Shown: positions 20,369-31,974 of the stretch, one piece after another
How the letters are laid out: every line of letters begins with the position of its first letter
How positions within the stretch are numbered: position 1 is the first letter of the stretch
Assembly: GCF_041154455.1 (NCBI RefSeq)
Contig: NZ_AP028664.1
Span: forward strand, 3,969,001-4,033,000
From: Variovorax sp. V213
Lineage (GTDB): Bacteria > Pseudomonadota > Gammaproteobacteria > Burkholderiales > Burkholderiaceae_C
DNA length: 64,000 bases
Direction of reading: 5' to 3'
Notes under the pieces: model-generated
Databases searched by the model: none
What the model was told of the DNA's origin: nothing
The model's input: only the letters and a program-made list of their open reading frames with translations
Translations under genes and position numbers: made by a program

Positions 20369-20372
<4 letters not shown>
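19053..20372 (-). CDS. DSD1-like PLP enzyme (D-threonine aldolase / D-serine dehydratase family)
   Basis: A 439-residue fold-type III PLP enzyme with an alanine-racemase-like N-terminal barrel. The PLP lysine is expected at Lys86 in APHGKTTMSP. The C-terminal domain ends in GISHPCTTFDKW, where His411 and Cys413 form the His-x-Cys metal site of DSD1 D-serine dehydratase and D-threonine aldolase. It therefore probably eliminates or cleaves D-amino acids with a beta-hydroxyl group; the exact reaction cannot be told. The ATG at 20372 overlaps the stop of the upstream ATPase gene (ATGA). It is somewhat longer at the N-terminus than usual. Confidence 0.82.
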
Positions 20373-21346
<974 letters not shown>

Positions 21347-21364
21347 GGGGATGTTGTATTGGCT

Positions 21365-21461
21365 CCTTCTCCCGCGAGCGGGAGAAGGCGGGGGATGAGG
21401 GTTCGCGCGAGGGCCCCGGGAGGCACCCTCACCCCAGCCCTCTCCCGCATGCGGGAGAGGG
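21365..21461. repeat. Paired REP-like hairpins inside the peptide transporter operon
   Basis: Two near-identical 24-nt hairpins sit in the 139-nt gap between the two ATPase genes. One has a 10-bp stem CCTTCTCCCG/CGGGAGAAGG (21365-21388); the other has CCCTCTCCCG/CGGGAGAGGG (21438-21461). The spacer contains GAGGGTTCGCGC and GCACCCTCACCCC, an imperfect outer inverted repeat. The arrangement resembles REP pairs (BIME) of proteobacteria. It probably affects message stability or partial termination before the DppF-type gene. Confidence 0.75.
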
Positions 21462-21485
21462 GGCAAGACAGAGGCACTTCGCCAG

Positions 21486-22522
<1,037 letters not shown>

Positions 22523-22523
<1 letters not shown>

Positions 22524-23362
22524 CACAGCGTCTTCTTCAGTTTGGGGTCGAGCAGGTCGCGCACGCCGTCGCCCAGCAGCTGCAGCGACAGCGCGGTGAA
22601 GATGATCGCGAGCCCCGGGAACAGCACTACCCAGAAGGCCTGGTGCGCGTACTGCTGGCTGCCCGCGACCATGGTGCCCCAGGTCGGGATCTCGGGCGGG
22701 ACGCCGACACCGAGGAACGAGAGCCCCGCTTCGGCCAGGATCGCGTAGGCGAAGATGAAGGAAACCTGCACGAGGATGGGCGACATCAGGTTTGGCAATA
22801 TGTGGCGCCACAGGATGCGCGAAGTACGCACGCCCAGCGCGCGCACGGCTTCCACGAACAGCAGCTCGCGCACCACCAGCGTCGAGGCCCGCACCACTCG
22901 TGCCACGCGCGGCGTGTACACCAGCACCAGCGCCAGCACGGTGTTGATGAGCGAGGGCCCGAGGATCGCCACCAGCGCAATGGCCAGGAGGATGTCGGGG
23001 AAGGACATCATCGCGTCGACCACGCGCATCAGCGGCGCGTCGAGCCGGCGGAAGAAGCCCGCCATCAGGCCCAGCACCGTGCCCGCGACCACCGCGCCGA
23101 GGGCGGTGAGCGCGGCAATGGCCAGCGAATAGCGCGCACCGTGCACGATGCGCGAATACATGTCGCGGCCGAGCTCGTCGGTGCCCAGCAGGTGTTCGGC
23201 GCTCGGCCCTTTGAGGCGTTGCAGCACGGCCGTGTCGTTGGGGTCGATGGAGGCGAACAGCGGCGCGCCGATGGCGAGCACTGCAATGACCAGCAGCACC
23301 AGCGCGGAGACCATCACGATGCGGCGGTGCATCAGCTGGCGGAGCATTCGGGGCATCTGCAT
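22523..23362 (-). CDS. Peptide ABC transporter permease, DppC type
   Basis: A 279-residue inner-membrane permease. It shows HLLGTDELGRDMYSRIVHGAR, the conserved DppC motif, and the EAA loop EAVRALGVRTSRILWRHILPN that contacts the ATPases. There are about six membrane segments. The first ATG (MQMPRM) is used; a second ATG two codons later is equally possible because neither has a clear ribosome-binding site. The DppB-type gene lies 6 nt upstream and the DppD-type gene overlaps the stop. Confidence 0.9.
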
Positions 23363-23368
23363 TTTTTC

Positions 23369-24310
23369 TCAAACCTTCACGCGCGGATCGACGACGGCGT
23401 ACAGCAGGTCGATCGAAAAATTGATGAGAACGTAGATCGCCGCAATCACGAGCAGTGCGCCCTGAATGACTGGGTAGTCGCGCCGCAGCACCGCGCTCAC
23501 GACAAGATTGCCGACACCCGGCAGGCCGAACACGGTCTCGGTGATGACGGCGCCGCCGATCATCAGCGCGACCGTGAGGCCGATCACCGTGACGATGGGC
23601 ACCAGCGCATTGCGCAGCGCGTGCTTGAGCACCACCTTGCTTTCGCTCAGGCCCTTGGAGCGCGCGGTGCGCACGTAGTCTTCGCCGAGCACGTCGAGCA
23701 TCGAGGCGCGCGTGAAGCGGATGATGAGCGCGGAGTTCAAGAGGCCCAGCACCGTGGCCGGCAGCACCAGCGAATGCAGACGCTCGGTCAACGGTGCATC
23801 GGGCGCGCCATAGCCCGAGACCGGGAACCACCCGAACGACACCGCGAAGATCTGGATCAGCACGATGCCGAGCCAGAAGCTCGGGATGCTGGCGCCGAGC
23901 ATCGCGATGCCGGTGAAGAGCTGGTCGACCAGGCGACCGCGGAACACCGCCGAGACGATGCCGCAGGGCACGCCGATCAGCGCTGCGATGGCCACGGCCA
24001 TCAGCGCGAGCAGCGTGGTGGGTTCCGCGCGCTCCCACAGCGCCTGGGTGACCGGCCGCTGCAGGAAGATCGAGGTGCCGAGGTTGCCCTGCAGCACTTC
24101 GCGCAGCCAGTAGCCGAACTGCACGGGCAGCGGCTTGTCCAGGCCGTATTCCTTCTGCACACGGGCGATGTCGGCCGCGGTGGCCTGGTCGCCCAGCAGC
24201 ACCGAGACCGGATCGCCCGATGCGGCGCGCGTGAGCACGAAGACCAGCACGGCCACGATGGCGAGCACGACGAGCATGCCGGCGGCGCGGGAAGCGAGAT
24301 AGCGAAACAT
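23369..24310 (-). CDS. Peptide ABC transporter permease, DppB type
   Basis: A 313-residue permease with the family N-terminus MFRYLASRAAGMLVVLAIV, the DPVSVLLGDQAT region, and the EAA loop YVRTARSKGLSESKVVLKHA followed by the usual helices. Six membrane segments can be seen. It begins 30 nt after the binding-protein stop and ends 6 nt before the DppC-type gene. The set is standard for an Opp/Dpp importer. Confidence 0.92.
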   Translation of the reverse strand: MFRYLASRAAGMLVVLAIVAVLVFVLTRAASGDPVSVLLGDQATAADIARVQKEYGLDKPLPVQFGYWLREVLQGNLGTSIFLQRPVTQALWERAEPTTLLALMAVAIAALIGVPCGIVSAVFRGRLVDQLFTGIAMLGASIPSFWLGIVLIQIFAVSFGWFPVSGYGAPDAPLTERLHSLVLPATVLGLLNSALIIRFTRASMLDVLGEDYVRTARSKGLSESKVVLKHALRNALVPIVTVIGLTVALMIGGAVITETVFGLPGVGNLVVSAVLRRDYPVIQGALLVIAAIYVLINFSIDLLYAVVDPRVKV

Positions 24311-24340
24311 GTGTGGTTGGCTCCGTGGCGCCCGCGGGAT

Positions 24341-25915
24341 TTACTTGATCCTTGCGTTCCAGAAGAACGGCCAGGTCGCGGGCTGGTAGTTGTCCAGCGC
24401 CGGGCTCTTGGCCGAGAGGCCGTTGAACTTGCCGACGTTGATGTACGGCACTTCTTCGTAGACCACCTGCTGCACCTTGCCCCACAGCGCGCCGCGCTTG
24501 GCCGGATCGCTCTCGACATTGAAGGCCTGCAGCGCCGACTTCTTGGCGGGCGAATCCCACCAGCCGGGCGCGCCGTCGCCCAGCTGCGGCGGCGAGAGCA
24601 TCGGCTCGGGGAACTGGCCCGAGTGGGTGACGTAGATGTCCCAGAGCTTGGGGTCGTTGCGGCGCTGCACCAGCGTGGCCCAGTCGACCACGTTCAGGTC
24701 GACCTTGAAGCCGGCGCGCTTGAGCTGCTCGGCCATCAGGAGCGACATGTTGTAGTGGAAGTCGTACTGGCGGCTGGTGAGCACGCGGATCGGCTCGCCC
24801 TTGTAGCCGGCCTTGGCCGCGGCCTCCCTGGCCTTGGACGCGTTGCGCTCGTTGTAGAGCGTGGCGCCGGCGGTCGAATAGAACGGCGAGCCCTTGGGAA
24901 AGTGGTTGCCTTCGGCCACGAAGAAGCGCGTGTCGCCGAAACCGGCAGCGAGCATCTCGCCTTCGCCGAGCGCGGACTGGATGGCCTGGCGCAGGGCCTG
25001 GTTGGCGGCCACGCCTTCCTTGGTGTTGAGCACGAGGTACGGGAAACCGAACGACGGCGTCATGATCGGCACCGTCTTGCCGCCGGACTTCTCGAGCCGC
25101 GGCAGGGCCTCGACCGGCAGCAGGTCGGCAAAGTCGTACTGGCCGGCCAGGGCGCCTTCGACGCGCGTGCTGGCATTGGGCACCGGCACGAAGCGCAGCT
25201 CCTCGATGGCCGCTTCACGCTTTCCGCCATAGCCGCTTGCCGGTTCCTTGCGCGCTGCGTACTTGTCGAAGCGCGTGAGCAGCACGAACTGGTCGGGGCG
25301 GCGCTCCTTGAACTTGTAGGGGCCGGTGCCGACGAACTCCTTCAGCGGCGAAGCGATGGAATCCTTGGCCATGATGGCGGCCATGCCGCTGGGCAGCGCC
25401 AACTGGGAAAGCAGCGGCGCATACGGCGCCTTGAGCACGATCTCCACGCCCAGCGGGCCCTTGGCCTTGAGGCTCTCGATTTCCTTGCCGACGGCCTTGC
25501 CGCGCGGCGACTGGTCCATCCAGCGCTGCAGGCTGGCCACCACGTCGTCGGCATTGAGTTCGCGCCCGTTGTGCAGCATCACGCCCTTGCGCAGGGTGAT
25601 GGCGTAGCTCTTGCCGTCGGCGGAGATCTTGGGGCTGCTCTCGGCCAGCATCGGCACCACGTTCCACTTGGCGTCGAAAGTGTAGAGCGTCTCGTACACG
25701 TGCTGCATGATGGTTCCGACGAGGTCGGCCGTGGAGGCCATCGGGTCCAGCGTCTGCGGTTCGGCCACCATCGCCAGCGTGGCGAAGTTGCGCGGCCCCT
25801 GGGCATGCGCTTGCTGTTGAGGCAGCGCGGCACACAGCATTGCGAGCAGGGAAGCGCCCAGCAGGCTGCGCTTCGACAGCTTCGGCAGGCGCTGGACAAG
25901 ACCGGCGTGGAACAT
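24341..25915 (-). CDS. Peptide ABC transporter substrate-binding protein (SBP family 5)
   Basis: A 524-residue periplasmic binding protein of the DppA/OppA type. The signal peptide is clear (SKRSLLGASLLAMLCAALP, cleavage after AHA near residue 39). Mature sequence features include LAMVAEPQTLDPMASTADLV and YAITLRKGVMLHNGRELNADDVV, typical of SBP_bac_5. I chose the ATG at 25915 because AAGGAG lies six bases upstream; an in-frame ATG at 25930 sits on that ribosome-binding site. As first gene of the leftward operon it follows the divergent promoter shared with ridA. The cargo is probably a D-amino-acid-containing peptide or acyl-D-amino acid, inferred from the neighbours. Confidence 0.88.
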   Translation of the reverse strand: MFHAGLVQRLPKLSKRSLLGASLLAMLCAALPQQQAHAQGPRNFATLAMVAEPQTLDPMASTADLVGTIMQHVYETLYTFDAKWNVVPMLAESSPKISADGKSYAITLRKGVMLHNGRELNADDVVASLQRWMDQSPRGKAVGKEIESLKAKGPLGVEIVLKAPYAPLLSQLALPSGMAAIMAKDSIASPLKEFVGTGPYKFKERRPDQFVLLTRFDKYAARKEPASGYGGKREAAIEELRFVPVPNASTRVEGALAGQYDFADLLPVEALPRLEKSGGKTVPIMTPSFGFPYLVLNTKEGVAANQALRQAIQSALGEGEMLAAGFGDTRFFVAEGNHFPKGSPFYSTAGATLYNERNASKAREAAAKAGYKGEPIRVLTSRQYDFHYNMSLLMAEQLKRAGFKVDLNVVDWATLVQRRNDPKLWDIYVTHSGQFPEPMLSPPQLGDGAPGWWDSPAKKSALQAFNVESDPAKRGALWGKVQQVVYEEVPYINVGKFNGLSAKSPALDNYQPATWPFFWNARIK

Positions 25916-26029
25916 GGGGAACTCCTTCATGGGGCAGGCGGTTTGTGAAAGAAATTTTCTCTTCGGCCCGCACTTTGAAGCACTATCCATGCCAAATCAT
26001 CCGTGTTAACCCTTGTTTTAGGGTTTTTA

Positions 26030-26044
26030 TGAAATTGAATTTCA
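26030..26044. promoter_or_regulatory. Perfect 15-bp palindrome, candidate RpiR operator
   Basis: TGAAATT-G-AATTTCA is a perfect odd-centred palindrome in the 189-bp AT-rich region between the leftward transporter/D-aminoacylase operon and ridA. Operators of RpiR-family regulators are often such AT-rich 15-17 bp dyads. A second small dyad, AACCCT/AGGGTT (26008-26025), lies beside it. Since the leftward operon encodes an RpiR protein, this is the best candidate for its binding site. The assignment is inferred. Confidence 0.6.
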
Positions 26045-26104
26045 GATTGGATCGATACTTGCAGTTCGCTTTTCTTCTTTGTTCTTCACTTCAGGAGTTC
26101 TCCA

Positions 26105-26491
26105 ATGCCTCTCGAATACCTCGGCGCCCCGCCCGTTGCCTCTGACCGCCAGGCCCGCCCCTTCTCCCCGGCCGTGCGCGCCGGCGATTTCATCTACGTG
26201 TCGGGCCAGGTGCCCGCCAATTCCGAGGGCGAGATCGTGGTGGGCGGCATCGAGGCGCAGACGCGCCAGGTGATGGAGAACCTGAAAAAGGTGCTGGCGC
26301 TGGCCGGCGCCACGCTCGACGACGTCTGCAAGAGCACCGTCTGGCTGCAGGACGCGCGCGACTTTGGTGCCTTCAACCGCATCTACATGAGCTACTTCGG
26401 TGAAAACAAGCCGGCGCGCTCGACCACCGAGGCGCGGCTCATGGTCGATGCGAAGGTCGAGATCGACGTGGTGGCCTACAAGCCCAAATAG
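26105..26491 (+). CDS. RidA-family enamine/imine deaminase
   Basis: A 128-residue protein of the RidA/YjgF/UK114 family, with PFSPAVRAGDFIYVSGQVP, NLKKVLALAGATLDDVCKSTVWL and ARSTTEARLMVDAKVEID. The Arg in PARSTTEA corresponds to the substrate-binding arginine of true RidA. RidA hydrolyses reactive 2-aminoacrylate and similar enamines left by PLP-dependent dehydratases. A CAGGAG site precedes the ATG. It is divergent from the D-amino-acid operon and could protect against enamines made by the DSD1-like enzyme. Confidence 0.9.
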   Translation: MPLEYLGAPPVASDRQARPFSPAVRAGDFIYVSGQVPANSEGEIVVGGIEAQTRQVMENLKKVLALAGATLDDVCKSTVWLQDARDFGAFNRIYMSYFGENKPARSTTEARLMVDAKVEIDVVAYKPK

Positions 26492-26492
26492 A

Positions 26493-27086
26493 CTACAGCA
26501 GCTCGGTCTTGCGCTGGATGATGCGCGAGACCAGGCCGTACTCGACCGCCTCCGCGGCCGAGAGCCAGCGGTCGCGCTCGATGTCGGCCAGCACCACGTC
26601 GATCGGCTTGCCGGTTTCGCGCGCGATCTCGTGCGCGATGCGCTGACGGGCCTTGATGATTTCCTGCGCCTGGATCGCGATGTCGGTCGCCTGCCCGCCC
26701 GCGCCGCCGCTGGGCTGGTGAATCAGGAAGCGCGTGTTGGGCAGGCACACGCGCCGCTCGCGGGGTGCCGCCAGGTAGAGGTGCGTGGCGGCGCTGCCCA
26801 CCCAGCCGGTGCCGATCATGTTCACCGGTGCGCTGATGAAACGCACGATGTCGTGGATGGCATCGCCCGACTCCAGGTGGCCGCCGGGCGAGCTCACGAG
26901 AATGTCGATCGGTTTTTCGGGGCTGTCGGCATCCAGCGCGATGAGCCGGCGCGTCACGTCGGCGGCCACTGCGTCGGTGATGCTGCCGAAAATCAGCAGC
27001 GTGCGCGACTTGAAGGCCTTCTCTTCCAGGTAGGAATTGCGCGGCTCGGCAGTGGCCGCGGGTAGGGTGTCGTCGTCGGTTTCCAT
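26493..27086 (-). CDS. ClpP-family serine protease
   Basis: A 197-residue ClpP-like protease subunit. The catalytic serine is in GWVGSAATH, the histidine in LIHQPSGG and the aspartate in ERDRWLSAAEAVEYG; the triad is complete. The residue after the serine is Ala where ordinary ClpP has Met, and the N-terminal region differs, so this is probably a secondary ClpP rather than the housekeeping one. The start at 27086 (METDDD) has AGGAG 12 nt upstream. It converges on ridA with a single base between stops and lies upstream of lolD only in the sense of sharing its strand. Confidence 0.82.
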   Translation of the reverse strand: METDDDTLPAATAEPRNSYLEEKAFKSRTLLIFGSITDAVAADVTRRLIALDADSPEKPIDILVSSPGGHLESGDAIHDIVRFISAPVNMIGTGWVGSAATHLYLAAPRERRVCLPNTRFLIHQPSGGAGGQATDIAIQAQEIIKARQRIAHEIARETGKPIDVVLADIERDRWLSAAEAVEYGLVSRIIQRKTELL

Positions 27087-27180
27087 GATGAAGAAGCGCT
27101 CCTGTGATTGAACGGCATCTTGCCGGACAGGCGGACAGTTTCGCGACATTGCATGCACCGTGGCAAGCGGCATCGGCAAC

Positions 27181-27880
<700 letters not shown>

Positions 27881-27888
<8 letters not shown>

Positions 27889-29137
27889 AGCGCAGGGCCT
27901 CGGCGGGGTTGACGCGGCTGGCGCGCCAGCTGGGGTACAGCGTGGCAAGGAAAGCAAGGACCAGGGAAATGATGGCAATCGGCATGATGTCGCTGCGCTG
28001 CGGATCGCTCGGCATCTTGCTGATCAGGTAGATGTCCTTGGGCAGAAAGCTGGCGTGAAAGAGCCGCTCGAGCGCGGGCACGATCACGTCGATGTTGTAG
28101 GCAATGCCCAGCCCCAGCAGCAGCCCGGCCACGGTGCCGATCACGCCGACCATCGCCCCCTGCACCACGAAGATGCCCATGATGCTGCGGGGCGAACTGC
28201 CCAGCGTGCGCAGGATGGCGATGTCCGCGCGCTTGTCGGTCACGGTCATGACCAGCGTGGACACCAGGTTGAAGGCGGCCACCGCCACGATGAGCGTGAG
28301 GATGATGAACATCATGCGTTTTTCGACCTGCACGGCCGCGAACCAGGTCTTGTTCTGGCGCGTCCAGTCGCGAATCAGGAACTGGCCCGGCAGCGTGACG
28401 GCCATCTGGTCGGCCACCTCGCGCGCCTCGTTCAGGTCCTTGAGCTTGATGCGGATGCCGGAGGGCCCGTCGAGCCGGAACACGCGCTGGGCATCTTCCT
28501 CGTGGATCATGGCCAGCGCGGAATCGTATTCGTAGTGGCCCGAATCGAAGGTGCCCACCACAGTGAATTGCTTGAGCCGCGGTACCACGCCGGCGGGCGT
28601 GACCTGCCCACCCGGCGCCACCAGCGTGACCTGGTCGCCCGGCTGCACGAACAGCGAGCGCGCCAGCTCGCCGCCGAGCACGATGCCGAACTGGCCCGGC
28701 ACCAGCTTGTCGAGCGTGCCCTTTTGCGCCGTGGTGTCGATGTCGGTCACCTCGGGTTCGAGCTTGGGCACGATGCCGCGCACCAACGTGCCTTTCATGT
28801 CCTCGCCGCGCGCGATGAGCGCCTGGGTGGCAATGAAGGGCGCCGCGCCGATCACCTCGGGGTTCTTGCGTGCGGCCGCCGTGATGGCGTCGATGTCGGG
28901 CAGTGCTTGCCCGTCGCGCGAAATGATCTCGATGTGCGACACCACGCCGAGCATGCGGTCGCGCACCTCTTTCTGGAAGCCGTTCATCACGCTGAGCACG
29001 ATGATCAGCGCCGCCACTCCCAATGCGATGCCGAGCATCGACACGCCGGAGATGAAGGAGATGAAGCCATTGCGCCGCGTCGCCCGGCCTGCGCGGGTAT
29101 AGCGCCAGCCGAGCTGCAGTTCATAAGGAAGTCGCAT
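27881..29137 (-). CDS. lolC: LolC/LolE-type lipoprotein-releasing permease
   Basis: A 418-residue inner-membrane protein of the LolC/E family. It has one membrane segment near residues 28-48 (ISFISGVSMLGIALGVAALII), a large periplasmic domain and three C-terminal membrane segments. The start MRLPYELQLGWRYTRAGR is typical. Only one such permease is present next to lolD, so it may serve both the LolC and LolE roles (sometimes called LolF). I rejected an ORF extension upstream because the ATG at 29137 aligns with relatives. Confidence 0.9.
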
Positions 29138-29169
29138 ATTTTCAGTTTGAGCCCAGCCAGGTGCACCCA

Positions 29170-29245
29170 CGGATCCGGCTTTGCCGGGCCGCCGGGTGCG
29201 CCCCCCAGTGGGGGGAGGCGCCGAAGGCGCTTCGGGGGGCGTTTC
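29170..29245. repeat. Dispersed intergenic repeat, copy A
   Basis: This element sits between the lolC start and the rpfE-like start. It contains CCGGCTTTGCCGGGCCGC (29175-29192), which is repeated exactly at 35974-35991, followed in both copies by GGTG and a C5-6/G5-6 hairpin and a final G-run. The first part folds as CCGGC-TTT-GCCGG. It occupies most of the divergent promoter region, so it may carry promoter or boundary signals. Confidence 0.75.
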
Positions 29246-29271
29246 ATCCTAGCATCCCGGACAATAGGGAA

Positions 29272-30240
29272 ATGGCCGAGCCTCTCCCACGTCATCTGTT
29301 GATCCCCTTTGCCGGCCGCGGTTCCCCGGCATGCCGCGCGGCATTGCCTTCGCTCCGGCTGCCCAATCTCGAGGCCCTGCTCTCGCGGCTCTCGCTCGTG
29401 GAGACCGATACGCAGGACGAAAGCACGCGCTCACCGCCCCACGAACGGGCGCTCGCCAGGGCGCTGGGCATCTCGGCGCCCGACGGCTGCATTCCCTGGG
29501 CCGCGCTGGAAGCCATGCAGTCCACCATCGCCGAACCCGGCGACAAGGAAGGCTGGGGCCTGGTCTCGCTGTGCAACTGGCAGGTGGGCATCGACGACGT
29601 GGTGCTGGGCGATCCGGCCGCGATCGAGATCGACGCGGCCGAATCCGCCGCACTGCTGGCCGCCGCCCACCCCTTCTTCGAGGAAGACGGCATTGCCCTG
29701 CACCCCTCCGCCACGCCCGGCCGCTGGCTGGCGCGCGCGCGCATCTTCGACGGCCTGGCCACGGCTTCCATCGACCGCGCGGTGGGCCACCCGATTTCGC
29801 AATGGTCGCCCCTGGCCGAAGCGGCGCGGCCGCTGCGCCGGCTCCAGAACGAAATGCAGATGCTGCTCTATACCCAGCGCGTGAACGACGACCGCGCCGC
29901 CCGCGGCGTGCCGCCGATCAATTCTTTCTGGCTCAGCGGCACCGGCGCGCTGCAGGCAGGCATTCCTCCGGCCGATACCGCGCCGCCCACCGTGAGCGAA
30001 GCGCTGCGCGTGGCCGCGCTGCGCGACGACGGCCCGGGCTGGGCCGAAGCCTGGCAGGCGCTCGATGCAGGCACCATCGCCAGCCTGCTGGCCGACTACA
30101 CCGCCGGTGCCGACGTCACGCTCACGCTGTGCGGCGACCGCGCGGCGCAGCGCTACGCGGTGCAGCAGCGCGGACTGGTGGGCTGGGCTCGAAGCCTGTT
30201 CGACCGGCCGCGCGCCCCCAGCGTGCTGGAGGCGCTATGA
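29272..30240 (+). CDS. RpfE-like protein (COG4255 type), function unknown
   Basis: A 322-residue protein with no transmembrane segment or signal peptide. I recognise it as the conserved protein found beside recJ in many beta- and gammaproteobacteria, named RpfE in Xanthomonas and sometimes annotated as phosphoglycerate-mutase-like. The opening HLLIPFAGRGSPACRAALPSL and the middle LCNWQVGIDDVVLGDP are its conserved parts; I see no known catalytic motif. The ATG at 29272 follows GGGAA. Its stop overlaps the recJ start (ATGA), so the two are coupled. No biochemical role is claimed. Confidence 0.7.
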   Translation: MAEPLPRHLLIPFAGRGSPACRAALPSLRLPNLEALLSRLSLVETDTQDESTRSPPHERALARALGISAPDGCIPWAALEAMQSTIAEPGDKEGWGLVSLCNWQVGIDDVVLGDPAAIEIDAAESAALLAAAHPFFEEDGIALHPSATPGRWLARARIFDGLATASIDRAVGHPISQWSPLAEAARPLRRLQNEMQMLLYTQRVNDDRAARGVPPINSFWLSGTGALQAGIPPADTAPPTVSEALRVAALRDDGPGWAEAWQALDAGTIASLLADYTAGADVTLTLCGDRAAQRYAVQQRGLVGWARSLFDRPRAPSVLEAL

Positions 30241-31961
30241 AGATCATCGCCAGGGAGATTCCGCCCCGCACCGTCTGGGCGCTCGAGCAGGCCGGCGTGC
30301 ATCCCCTGTTGGCGCGCCTCTTCGCAGCGCGCGGCGTGCTTGCCAAGGACGAGCTCGACGACGGCCTGGCGCGCCTGCTGCCGCCCGACACGCTGCACGG
30401 CGCGCGCGAAGCGGCGGTGCTGCTGGCCGATGCAATGGCAATCGACAAGCGCCTGTGCATCGTGGCCGACTACGACTGCGACGGTGCCACCGCCTGCGCC
30501 GTCGCCGTGCGCGGCCTGCGCCTGCTCGGCGCAAAAAACGTGGGCTACCTGGTGCCCGACCGCGTGGTCGACGGCTACGGCCTCACGCCGCCCATCGCCG
30601 AGCGCGTGGCGGACAGCGGCGCCAGCATGCTGATCACCGTCGACAACGGCATTGCCAGCGTCGAGGGCGTGGCCGCCGCCAAGGCGCGCGGCCTGCAGGT
30701 GCTGGTGACCGATCATCACCTGCCCGGCCCCGAACTGCCGGCCGCCGACGTGCTGGTGAATCCCAACCAGCCCGGCTGCGGCTTCGAGAGCAAGAGCATT
30801 GCCGGCGTGGGCGTGATGTTCTACGTACTGCTGGCGCTGCGCTCCGAACTGCGCGCGCGCGGCCTCTTCACCGCGGCCACGCAGCCCAAGCTGGACGTGC
30901 TCCTCCCGCTGGTGGCGCTGGGCACCGTGGCCGACGTGGTGAAGCTCGACGCCAACAACCGCCGGCTCGTTGCGCAGGGCCTGCGCCGCATTCGCGCCGG
31001 CGCGCTGCCGGCGGGCATTGCGGCGCTGTTCAAGGCCGCGGGACGCAATGCCGCGGTGGCCACCACCTTCGACTTCGGCTTTGCGCTGGGCCCGCGCATC
31101 AACGCGGCCGGACGGCTGGCCGACATGACGCTGGGCATCGAATGCCTGCTGACCGACGATGCCGGACGCGCCGACGAACTGGCGCGCATGCTCGACGGCA
31201 TCAACCGCGAGCGGCGCGACATCGAGGGCGGCATGCGCGACCAGGCGCTGCTGCTGGCCGAATCGCTGTTCGGCCCCACCGCCGATGGTGGCGAGGCGCC
31301 GCCGGCCGCCATCAGCGTGTTCGATGCCGACTTTCACGAGGGCGTGGTCGGCATCGTGGCCTCGCGCATCAAGGACCGCTTTCATCGCCCGGCCTTCGTG
31401 TTCGCCGCAAGCGGTGCGCCAGGCAAGGCGCACGAACTCAAGGGTTCCGGCCGCTCGATTCCGGGCTTTCACCTGCGCGACGCGCTCGACCTGGTGGCCA
31501 AGCGCCACCCGGGCGTGCTGCTGCGCTTCGGCGGCCACGCGATGGCAGCCGGCTGCACCGTCGCGCGCGAGAAGTTCGAGGTGTTCGAGCAGGCGCTGGC
31601 CCAAGTGGCACACGAGTGGCTCGACGCGGCCACCCTGACGCGCCGCCTCGACACCGACGGACCGCTGGCCCGCGAGTACATGCGCATCGACCTGGTGGAC
31701 ACGCTGCACCGCGAGGTGTGGGGCCAGGGTTTCGCCCCGCCCACCTTCAGCGAGGAAGTGGAGGTGGTGTCGCAGCGCCTGGTGGGCGAGAAGCACCTGG
31801 CGCTCAAGCTGCGGCACCAGGGGCAGCCGGTCGACGGCATCTGGTTCGGCCATACCGATCCGCTGCCCGCGCGCGTGAAGCTGGCCTTCCGGCTCGATGC
31901 CGACGAATGGCAGGGCGTGCGGCGCGTGCGCTTCCTGGTCGAAGGCGCCGAGCTGCCCTAG
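30237..31961 (+). CDS. recJ: RecJ, single-stranded-DNA-specific 5'-3' exonuclease
   Basis: A 574-residue DHH-family nuclease for recombination and mismatch repair. Metal-binding motifs are in order: VADYDCDGATA near residue 79, VDNGIAS, VTDHHLPGPELP near residue 158, and ALGTVADVV. The C-terminal DHHA1 region shows LRFGGHAMAAGCTV. Length agrees with the family (about 570). The start overlaps the RpfE-like stop by four bases. It converges on the DUF1003 gene 13 nt downstream. Confidence 0.95.
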   Translation: MKIIAREIPPRTVWALEQAGVHPLLARLFAARGVLAKDELDDGLARLLPPDTLHGAREAAVLLADAMAIDKRLCIVADYDCDGATACAVAVRGLRLLGAKNVGYLVPDRVVDGYGLTPPIAERVADSGASMLITVDNGIASVEGVAAAKARGLQVLVTDHHLPGPELPAADVLVNPNQPGCGFESKSIAGVGVMFYVLLALRSELRARGLFTAATQPKLDVLLPLVALGTVADVVKLDANNRRLVAQGLRRIRAGALPAGIAALFKAAGRNAAVATTFDFGFALGPRINAAGRLADMTLGIECLLTDDAGRADELARMLDGINRERRDIEGGMRDQALLLAESLFGPTADGGEAPPAAISVFDADFHEGVVGIVASRIKDRFHRPAFVFAASGAPGKAHELKGSGRSIPGFHLRDALDLVAKRHPGVLLRFGGHAMAAGCTVAREKFEVFEQALAQVAHEWLDAATLTRRLDTDGPLAREYMRIDLVDTLHREVWGQGFAPPTFSEEVEVVSQRLVGEKHLALKLRHQGQPVDGIWFGHTDPLPARVKLAFRLDADEWQGVRRVRFLVEGAELP

Positions 31962-31974
31962 CGGCGCGGGTATT

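Noticed and set aside
21365..21461. Possible CRISPR repeats
   Set aside because: Only two hairpins that differ by single bases and no regular spacers; a REP-like pair is the better reading.
29170..29245. Possible insertion-sequence end
   Set aside because: No transposase gene, no long terminal inverted repeat and no target duplication could be seen near either copy.
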